Shown here: positions 56,190 through 64,000 of the stretch, in pieces
Layout of the letters: every line of letters begins with the position of its first letter
How positions within the stretch are numbered: the stretch's first letter is position 1
Origin: Anastrepha obliqua
Taxonomy: Eukaryota > Arthropoda > Insecta > Diptera > Tephritidae
Direction of reading: 5' to 3'
Assembly (NCBI RefSeq): GCF_027943255.1
Contig: NC_072896.1
Location: 61,584,501-61,648,500, forward strand
Length of the DNA: 64,000 nt
Made by a program: the position numbers and the translations under genes
The notes under the pieces: model-generated
The model's input: the letters and a program-made list of their open reading frames with translations, nothing else
Told to the model about the DNA's origin: nothing
The model's database searches: none

Positions 56190-56730
56190 TATCTCCAGCA
56201 TCATCGTTGAGGGTCTCATCGGATAACTCTTCATCCGGAAGTTGAACATTGTAAAGCAGACAACTGTTGTGCAAAGCTGTGCACATATTAATAATTTGTG
56301 TTGCTTTTTTGGAGAATAGTGGAGAGCTCTTGCCTGCAACAAATATCTAAATCGGTTTTTCAAGACTCCAATTGTTCTCTCAATGGTACTTCTCGCTTTA
56401 GCATGTTGTTTGTTGTTGGTCCTTTGTGGAGACCCTTCCTCAGAGTTTATGAACGCCGTCATTAAATATGGTTTTAGAGCGTATCCAGCATCACCTGAGA
56501 CAGACAAAAATTATTAAAAACGGAATTTCAATTGGTGTTTATTACATACCGAGGAGCCAAGTATTGCGACAGCCATTGAGATGTTGCTCCTCTCCCAGCA
56601 AAGTACGCCGGATATTTGTTAGTAAATACATAATTGTCATGAGTATTCACGTACAAACAAGCTCTATAGTTTCGCGCGTCGCGTTTAATCCGTAAGTAAG
56701 GTATAGGCAAAACAACCGCCTTCATCATTC
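56190..56730 (-). pseudogene. PIF/Harbinger nuclease relic with a retained intron
   Basis: The minus strand begins YRACLYVNTHDNYVFTNKYP (about 56660) and ends an exon near SQYLAPR. A GTATGT...TGTCTCAG intron of about 50 nt follows (about 56503-56555). The next exon starts GDAGYALKPYLMTAF and runs to HAKARSTIERTIGVLKNRFR, the HARBI1-type catalytic C-terminus. The phases of the two exons differ by one base, and the N-terminal part is missing, so the copy is broken. Confidence 0.8.
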
Positions 56731-58058
56731 TGAGTCTTTTGGAAATATGTATGTATATTTTTGTCTATACAACTACCATATACCTCGATTCCTGTATGCT
56801 GTTGCATACAGCCGTTATTTGAATAAAGTTGTACCAATATTGTGCACAGTAATACTAACGGGCATAAAAGTATTAATTATATTTTATTTATATAGGAGAT
56901 ATAAACATTCACATGTGTATGTATGCCTGAATGAAAGCACAACGGAATGGTTTCTATTAAGCGAAATAAACTTTCATATCAGCTGAGGTAACGAAAAGGT
57001 AGAAATACTGTATTACAGAAGCTTGTTTAGAACGAATCGTACATTTTCACGAATCCTTTTTTTGTTGTAACCCCGTCAGAGAATGGCTGAATTTCGCCGC
57101 GGAAGCTACTCCATTAGAAGTAACGCTTTTATACATTTTAATTGATACCAAAAGATATGCTGATCTCTACCACAAGTTTAACGAAATTGTGCATATCGAT
57201 AGCTTTTATATTCTGTAATTTTGAAATAAGCAATTAAATTTGACTGTTTCACTATTTTCAGATTACCAGATTACAACAATAACAAACAGCGAGGTAAAGG
57301 CTGCAAACATACTTCTACCCAAAAATGTGCATAAAACAAATAGCATGTGTGGATGTGAAAAAGATACGGAGTTAAAGCGCACATATACGTATATAACTTT
57401 ATCAAAAGCAATCGGATTTTTCTCTCTAAAGATTACTGTACAAATTGTTGAAGAACTTTTATTAAAGCATTGTAAACTAACATGTATGTATGTACATGCT
57501 AAAAACTTATCTCTACGGAATGGGATATAAAGCTGACAAATAATAAATAAATGTTGGTACATACACAGTGATTGTGTGTCTAGTAATCATTAGGCATAAT
57601 AAAACAATTGTTTAAGAAAGCTTTTGTGTTTCAATATAAAAATACAATCTCTCTGATGACAGCAATACTTCTAACAATGAGCTGAGACCAGTTCATATTT
57701 CGGAATTTGATCGGTAACACTGCAACTGCAACATTTAGTGACCTGAAAGAATTTTAAAGGCTGACCAAATAAAGAAGTTGCTGTGGGTTTTGAATGTTGT
57801 TTTTGCTCCACGAAGTCAAAAAATATATACTATGTTATATGCATCCGTGCATGCATGAAAATAAGACAAATCATTAAAAGAAAAACGTTTTAGTTGCAGT
57901 GTCGAATGATTAAACGTTTTTTCATTTTATTAAAATATACATATATACATACATATATGCGTAAAAATTAGAAAAACAGATTTTGAATATTCAAAATCAT
58001 ATAAGGAAAAAATCGTATATAGAACAGCGCGTTTTTTGTGGGCTCCTACGCTTTTTTA
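56731..58058. other. AT-rich upstream region of the Fuseless-like exon
   Basis: An open frame at 57240-57530 (+) has no recognised domain. Promoter elements were not identifiable by eye. Confidence 0.4.
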
Positions 58059-58649
58059 ATGATGTTAAGTGGCGAATCGAATGTACCGTCATTTGGAAGC
58101 AAAAAGACGCTACAAAAAAATAACAACCTTGATTTAAATCCAAACAAAAAAATTAAAACCTTACATGAGTTATTTCTGGAAATACTAGATGCAGCGTTAT
58201 CATGTGCTATAGTGGCACCTTGCGTAATCGCATATTGGCGCGGAACCTGGGAACTAATGGGAGTCTTATTGTTCCCACGAAGTATGCCACTCTCCGCGTT
58301 AATGTCTTTTTTAATCGGCGGTTTTGGGCACTTTATCTTCACAATTACGCAATCTTATTTTCGAAGCTACATCAACCCTGATAAGCGCCGATTAACCTAT
58401 TATGTAATATCACGCAGTTACACAGCTATATTTGGCATAGTATGTGTGAATATGTGGCGAGGTTCTTGGATACTTTGCGATTGGCTCACCAGCGCAGACT
58501 CACTAATAATAATTGCCGCTGTTACACTGATATGTATGATGTTTTTGGTTGCAACACGCACGGTTCGAAATCTGAGTGCTGCCCCTTATGCAGTTGCAAT
58601 GGATCATAAAAGTGACTATTTCGATGTCGACACCATGTTTAAAATACCG
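58059..58649 (+). CDS. Fuseless-like multi-pass membrane protein, first coding exon
   Basis: This exon encodes 197 residues from tandem ATGs at 58059/58062 (MMLSGESNVPSFGSKK). It ends in phase 0 at a consensus donor (CCG|GTGAGT, 58650). After a polar lysine/asparagine-rich N-terminus come hydrophobic segments at about 43-60, 66-97, 112-132 and 147-168, so four or five membrane passes. The motif WRG(T/S)W occurs twice (YWRGTWEL at 59-66, NMWRGSWIL at 131-139), suggesting an internal repeat. From memory this matches the insect Fuseless family, whose founding member acts at presynaptic terminals. It is undamaged among decayed repeats, as expected for a host gene. Later exons were not found, so the rest lies beyond the window or in a long intron. 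Which paralogue it is remains unknown. Confidence 0.75.
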
Positions 58650-58937
58650 GTGAGTTCGTAAAATTTGTCAGATTTTATCACTATGTTATATATTTTGTCG
58701 ATATATGTACATACCTACCAGTCCAGTTGTATATTCAAATAAGTCTTTAATTCCTCAGTCAGAATTAAATAGGAATTTTATACATATATGGATAAAACAA
58801 TACAAGATGTGATGGAGGTGGAACTTTTCTCCTTAAATTATAAAAACTCGTTAGAAATAATTTTTTTTTTTGGTTTTTTGGTTTCATTGCAATTACTCAC
58901 ATATAATATTATTTGTATATTTTAATCCTAATTCCAT
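58650..58937 (+). other. start of a long intron
   Basis: Begins GTGAGTTCG. AT-rich. No acceptor with a convincing next exon was seen up to 64000. Confidence 0.5.
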
Positions 58938-59010
58938 TCTTCCCTTTGTGGAACAACATCAAGACGCACGCCACAAAAACGAGGAGGAGGTCGGCCAAAC
59001 ACACAAAATT
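58938..59010 (+). repeat. tRNA-derived SINE, copy G, short 3' fragment
   Basis: Shares CCCTTTGTGGAACAACATCA, AGACGCACGCCACAAA and GTCGGCCAAACAC with the plus-sense body of the SINE. Head and tail are missing. Confidence 0.75.
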
Positions 59011-59185
59011 CTGATTAATCTATATACATAAGCACAAATATATTATATAAAGATGGTAGAACTTGGTCCCAGAACTTTTTGACTGTTGTAAAAAATTTAT
59101 TTGAATTTTAACGTAAGAAAATTCTTAAGAATTCGTGCCAGAAGTGGGATTGTTGAATAAAGTCCCAAGAACAGAATCGTGAGCG

Positions 59186-60115
59186 AACTAAAAGTTCATC
59201 AGCTTAAGAAATAATTGGAAGAGTGTGGATTGTTAACTACTGGAAATAAGGCAAAGTTACAAGTACGGCTGCACGAGGCTAAGGAGGCAGAGGGCGCCCA
59301 TGTAGACGAAGATGTGTTTCAGACAGAAGCTGACCAATTGCCGGAAAATGGAAGAGAAGATAGAACCTACAGGACCTTTATCAGGTATAGACATGAGGAG
59401 AGTGACTATGGCTGCATTGTCGCAGATGTCTTCGCAGTCTTTACAAATTTAATCGAAAATGTCCCAAATGTCATCGGAAATATCGGCGCAAATATCAGCG
59501 GAATGTCACAAATGTCAGTCGAGTTGTCGTCAAAGATAAATATGCAGCAACAACAAATCACTGGAGTACTGCAGACAAAGTTGCCGCATTGCCTGTCTCA
59601 CTCAAGGGTTCCGCAGCCGAAGTAATGCAGACAGCTCCAGAAGCCGGTCGGGGGAACTATGAAAGTCTGATGGCAGCAATAGAAAGACGTTACGGGAGTA
59701 CCCATAGGCAACAAATAAGGCAAATGAGAGCTTGAAGGAATACGGTTGGAATGAGCGATTGGCACATTTGGCGTATGCAAAAGAAACAGCAGACTTCGTT
59801 GAGAAGATGAAAGGTTAGGCAGTAATAAGCGGTATATGAGATCCGGACCCAAAACAGGAAGCATACTCAAAACCGAAGGGAACGTAGGTTTAAACAGTGC
59901 CATTTGCACTGGCACTGCACAGGAAGCAGCAGCTCTCTTGAGTAAGCCAGTGCTTAAAGTATATCGGGTTGATGTTAAAAAGCCTTCCTCGATTGAGGAA
60001 AGTAAAAAGGGAGCCGTTTTCTGGAACGAAGAAGCTCGTATTTAAAGTATTACAACTGCGGTAAAACCGGACATATAGCCCTCAATTGCAGTATACCACG
60101 CAGCCAACCGAAAAA
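59186..60115 (+). pseudogene. gypsy-type gag relic with SAP-like start and zinc knuckle
   Basis: ELKVHQLKK, stop, LEECGLLTTGNKAKLQVRLH resembles an SAP-like N-terminus of some Ty3 gag proteins. Capsid scraps follow (YESLMAAIERRYGSTHRQQI, NERLAHLAYAKETADFVEKM). The knuckle is YNCGKTGHIALNC near 60050, whose first Cys is replaced. Several frameshifts. Confidence 0.72.
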
Positions 60116-60289
60116 GCAACAACTTGATAATAAGAAGAATCCTAAAAGGTCAAAAGCTAAGAAATTGCTGGAAAAATACAGCTACCTATTCAACAGCGAT
60201 TTTGGAAAGTCAGCTATCGTGAAACATCGAATAGATGCAGGAGATCCAAATCCAATTCGCCAAGTTCCACTTCGAGTGGAGCTCACCGG

Positions 60290-60960
60290 TTGTGCTGGTT
60301 AAGAAGAAAGATGGAAGCAGTCGATTTTATGTAGATTAAAGTGAGCTGAATGAAGAATAGATGACACTCTCAATACTTTATCCGGTGCAAAATAGTTTTC
60401 CACGTTTAATTTAAAAAGTGGTTACTGGCAGGTGGAAATTGAGAATAGTGGTCGTGAGAAGACAGCCATAGCATCGGTTTTGGCAGTTTTCTGTGATGCC
60501 TTTCGGATTATGTAACGCACCAGCAGCCTTTGAGCGCCTGATGGAGCATGTGCTTAGGGGACTCCACTGGAAAATGTGTTTGGTCTATCTAGATGACATC
60601 ATCATCATGGGTAAAAATTTATCGACCATATGAAAAATTTGGAAGAAGTCCTTCGGCGCATCGCATCAAAGTAGAAGTCAAGTATCTTGGGCATAAAGTG
60701 ACAACCGAGTGCATCAAGATTGACGAGGAGAAAATAAAAGCAGTAAAGATTGGAAATGACAAGAAATGTGCACGAAGTGCCAAGTTTCCTCGGACTGTGT
60801 AATTTTGTTCCAGGATTCGCAAATCTTACTAAGAAGAATTGCGCGTTTGTGTGGCACAAGAACAGAAGCGTTCCAGCAATTGAAAGAGCTTCTTTGTACT
60901 GCGCCTACGTTGGTCGTGTGAGAAAAGATGGTTGTGAGATGTCCAGTAATTTTTAGCATA
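60290..60960 (+). pseudogene. gypsy-type reverse transcriptase relic
   Basis: Reads VLVKKKDGSSRFYVD, FSVMPFGLCNAPAAFERLME and the catalytic VYLDDIIIMGKN (about 60580-60615). It continues with a damaged connection region to TEAFQQLKELLCTAPTLV, the start of RNase H. Stops at about 60338 and 60357 and frame changes near 60635 and 60800. Confidence 0.85.
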
Positions 60961-61246
60961 GATTATTACCCCACCAGGTCTAGTTGTGTTTGAAGCGTAT
61001 TTAATGCAGTTGTAACTCTTAATGAAAAAACCATAAACTCGGGCTACACTTATCTGCTATCAATTCTAACTCATCGAAATTATATAACAACCCTTGAATG
61101 TTAATATATAAACCTTTTAGTGAATTTGATTGCCAATCTTTTTTTAGAATTAAATTTTTTGATGTATACGGGACATTGTCGATCAAGTGTTAAATGGTTT
61201 TCGTCCAGATCCAGCTTTAATTTTTCATTTGCTCTGGTACAATTTG
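60960..61246. other. AT-rich, nothing recognised
   Basis: Lies between the gypsy relic and the LINE tail. No feature seen. Confidence 0.4.
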
Positions 61247-62290
61247 TTTTATTTATTTATTTATTTATTAAGCCAATGAATATAATAGATTTTTATATTA
61301 CTCGTATACGGTTAATAGGTTATAAAAAGAAGAAAATACAATTAAACTATTTATAATAAATATTCAAAGATTTTAATAGGATACAAAATCTATCTCAACC
61401 AATTTAGAGATTTTATTAAACTCAATCAAGGTTCTAGAAATAGGAGCATTCCGAACATAAAGGGATTTTGAAAGACCAACATAGAAGAACTCCGACCTAC
61501 GCAGAACTTTGGCCGGAATATTAAAGAAAATCTTCTCAAGAAGCACCGGACAGTCAATAGCTCCACGGATTAAGTCGAAAATGAAAGATAAAGAGAGGAT
61601 TATTCTCCTGCTTTGCAATGATTTTAAGTTGATTAATAAGGGCTTCATATGTAGGGATGGATCCGAAAAGCGTAAATTACGAACGCGAAATGTAAGAATA
61701 CTTTCTGGATTCGTTTAATTCTAGCAGCACGTCTCGAATAATTAATTAATTAATAATTGGCGCGTACACTTCTGTTAGGTGTTTGGCCGAGCTCCTCCTC
61801 CTATTTGTGGTGTGCGTCTTGGTGTTGTTCCACAAATGGAGGGACCTACAGTTTCGAGCCGACTCCGAACGGCAGATATTTTTATGAGGAGCTTTTTCAT
61901 GGCAGAAATACACTCGGAGGTTTGCCATTGCCTGCCGAGGGGCGACCGCTATTAGAAAAATGTTTTTATTAATTTTGCTTTCACCGAGATTCGAACCAAC
62001 GACCTCTCAGTGAATTCCGAATGGTGATCACGCACCAACCCATTCGGCTACGGCGGCCGTCTCGAATAATACGGAGTCCAAATTAAAGATGCATACTCCA
62101 GTTTGGAACGCACAAACGCCGTATACAAAAGCTTCAGCGTATGAGGGCGGTGAAATCGGAACTACTCGTATAACGCCTAACCAAAGCAAGCACGGCGTAA
62201 GATTTGGCAATAATTAAATTTATATGACTAGAAAAGTAAGCATCGAATCAAATATTAAACCCAAGTCTTTAATTTTACTTGCACGTGACA
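61247..62290 (-). mobile_element. CR1/Jockey-type LINE 3' end with TAAA tail, split by a SINE
   Basis: On the minus strand, LGLIFDAYFSSHINLIIAKS then YAVLALVRRYTSSSDF (62260-62120) and LIWTPYYS run up to the SINE insertion at 62058. Past the SINE the frame resumes at about 61729 and continues into the open stretch 61648-61373 (RRIILSLSFIFDLIRGAIDC, LLEKIFFNIPAKVLRRSEFF). The stop is followed by a 3' untranslated region and a TAAA-repeat tail at about 61250-61275 (TTTA on plus). This is the ORF2 C-terminal region only. Confidence 0.8.
61743..62058 (-). repeat. tRNA-derived SINE, copy F, full length with target duplication
   Basis: Minus-strand sense. A box TAGCCGAATGGG at 62039-62050 (plus strand CCCATTCGGCTA) and B-box match GGTTCGAATCTC at 61986-61997 are both well kept. 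CGTCTCGAATAAT flanks the insertion on both sides (61730-61742, about 62058-62070). It interrupts the LINE relic and so is younger. It is the best pol III promoter among the copies here. Confidence 0.95.
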
Positions 62291-62299
62291 GGGGTGTTC

Positions 62300-64000
62300 T
62301 CGATATGTGATCAGAGGAAACACTATTTATATACCTTTGTATCGGATCTTTTGACATTCGCTTATTCTGTGATTTTCCACACACTTAGCGCAAACGTCTT
62401 TGTTTCTACAGTCAGAGGCCGTATAATTACTTTTGATAAGGTTACAAAATCATATTCAATTATAGCATTGAAAAACTGAGTATTTTCTCTTTCCACTTCA
62501 TATTCTTTAACATTTTCTACAACTGTACCTATTTTGTTTTCTAACTTTTCTATAAGTTCATCATTCTCATGTTTAAATTTCATATTTGTAATTACAAATC
62601 TAGGATATGGCGCTTGGAACTTTTACTTCATCATTCTTTCTACTGTTTTTTTTATTTTTTCCCTTTTTTCACTTTAAATAAGTAGTACACCATTTTTTTA
62701 CTTATTATATTAGTAATTTTTAAATTTTTTGGATCTGTTTTCTTATTTAATTCTTCTTGGGTTTTCCACCTTTTTTCTTATTTTTCGGTTTAATTAGCAG
62801 AGGAATCTCCTTTCTCATTTCGGGACTGTAGTAATATTTGATCAAAAATTGCCTTTTAAAACTTCTGCGAAGGATTTGTGGACCTTTTGTTCTATCGTCT
62901 AATTATTATTGCCAATTTTTTTAGCTATTCTTATATATACTCAAATAGAGTAAAAAGTTGATCAAGGATCGGGTCCTCATTTAAGAACAAGAAACTTTTA
63001 GCTTACGATGCACTGCAGTGAGACCTACATCCCCTAAAGAGAAACACATACTTTCAACAATTCCATTTCGAATCACATTATATAAATTCGAGTCAAAGTT
63101 AGCGTTGAGCCAAGTCTCAACAAAAATCGCTGAACAAGTGTTTGTAGAGGAGCGAATCCAAACTTAGAGCACTTAGTTTTCAATGTTGCTTCTCTTCAAC
63201 TCAGCATTCTTGTTGGGTGTATTTCTTTTCATTTCGGTTTGATGTTGTATTCACATTCCGCCTGTTGCCATGTCAAAAAAAAAAAGCCGGGTTAAAAACG
63301 CGTGACATTTTTTAACCTTAAAGATTTAAACTAAACTTACTAAACATATGTATATACATATGTAGGTATACTATGTATACCAGGTATACAATGTATAAGT
63401 ATATGTATACGGGGAAAGATTGAATACAACAGCATGCTAACGAGGAGAACTCATCTGTGTGACCACCCCAATCTAATTAAGAACGCATTTTGCTGATAAT
63501 ACCGACGGATCTTCCATTTCAATTTAAACGACTTAAGTTCCAAGTAAAATTATAATACTTTACAGTGACAATAAATAAAGCTCAAAGGCAAATACTTAAG
63601 GCAGTCCATGTTTCACACATGGACAATTACTTTTAGTTCTATCCCGTGTAACAGATAAGGAAAGTTTATATGTTTTGTCCTCTGATGGAAAAACTGCAAA
63701 TGTTGTATACACTGAAATTTAATAAAAAAAATTTATGAAAAGTAACAAAACAATTTCTACCATAGTACTAGATTTTGACAATTTTACAAAAGTCTTTACT
63801 TGAATCCATAGAATAATGATATGAAGCTCAGTTTAATCGATCCGAATACGAATTTACTCAATTGGTTAAATAACAAAAATATCATATTTTATATTTATTC
63901 AGCAATTTGTGTGTATAGATTTGATGAAGGCACAAAGGCCAAAAAAAACTTATAAAATTATTCACCACCATCATGCTATCGTATGACACGCCCCCGTGCC
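62300..64000. other. AT-rich sequence, mostly unassigned
   Basis: A 73-codon frame at 62362-62583 (-) has a charged, coiled-coil-like start (ENDELIEKLENKIGTVVENV) but no family. A palindrome-rich stretch of CATATG/TATATAC motifs lies at 63345-63410. A block at 63175-63260 resembles 50265-50340. No further gene seen. Confidence 0.4.

Larger units (their letters stand above)
59100..60960 (+). mobile_element. Ty3/gypsy-type retrotransposon relic, no LTRs found
   Basis: A leader with GTGCCAGAAGTGGGATTG (about 59136) is followed by broken gag, nucleocapsid, RT and the start of RNase H, all plus strand. The protease and integrase are absent and I found no flanking LTRs. The type differs from the element at 34842: its gag starts with an SAP-like segment. 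It lies downstream of the Fuseless-like exon, presumably in its intron. Confidence 0.75.

Noticed and set aside
57240..57530. 96-codon frame upstream of the Fuseless-like exon
   Set aside because: No recognised domain, no clear start context, and a similarly long antisense frame overlaps it.
61986..62050. A genuine tRNA gene at the SINE head
   Set aside because: A and B boxes are present, but the sequence continues into the SINE body, is repeated elsewhere, and has a target duplication, so it is a retroposed tRNA-derived head.

Overview
The window looks like transposon-rich, AT-rich intergenic and intronic DNA of a higher dipteran, most likely a tephritid fruit fly. Two things suggest this. 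A tRNA-derived SINE of a type I remember from tephritid flanking sequences recurs at least eight times, one copy very diverged. Many Tc1/mariner, Jockey, R1, I, RTE, gypsy and Helitron-like lineages typical of such genomes are also present. No bacterial operons, tRNA genes, rRNA genes or CRISPR arrays were seen. The species is inferred, not shown.

Only one convincing host exon was found: a multi-membrane-segment Fuseless-like coding exon at 58059-58649 (+), ending in a clean GTGAGT donor. A THAP-like zinc-finger fragment at about 44735-45086 (+) may be host-derived or transposon-derived.

Layout. 1650-5481: hAT relic (-), with an intact mauritiana-type mariner (1805-3060) probably inserted in its 3' part. 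6236-6874: tandem duplication of about 320 bp. 7520-8382: internally deleted mariner with 151-bp inverted repeats. 9060-14570: graveyard of LINE relics (Jockey, R1) plus a DD37E-like transposase relic. 14590-20030: SINEs, a Helitron helicase relic, two more mariner-type elements (one DD41D with a single frameshift) and an RTE-like LINE tail. 20692-24667: an unexplained 2.3-kb TIR element abutted by a nearly intact Tc1 element. 24869-28222: hAT relic, then Helitron helicase, endonuclease-like segment and terminus. 29225-33212: unknown repeated protein relic, Jockey and I-clade LINE pieces, and a mariner with one stop codon. 34594-39370: an LTR retrotransposon gag split by a second, complete gypsy-type element. 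39367-41648: mariner chimera, TTAA-flanked MITE and SINE. 43158-44592: TAA-flanked Harbinger-like element. 45099-50000: SINE with target-site duplication, small MITE, LINE, Tc1 and RTE relics. 50746-52440: tandem Helentron-like elements carrying a nested TTAA MITE and a 277-bp TTATG microsatellite. 53003-56730: mellifera-type mariner with one stop, irritans mariner relic, PIF/Harbinger relic. 58059-64000: Fuseless-like exon followed by a gypsy relic and a CR1/Jockey-type LINE tail split by a SINE.

Most sequence here is mobile DNA in nested layers. The layers can be ordered because several insertions have clear target-site duplications: SINE into LINE, gypsy into gag, and TTAA MITE into a Helentron-like element. 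The transposase closest to functional is the mauritiana mariner, which has a full reading frame and its catalytic triad. Three others (Tc1, DD41D, mellifera mariner) are each one visible mutation away from an open frame, and the long-frame mariner at 32028-33083 also carries one nonsense codon.
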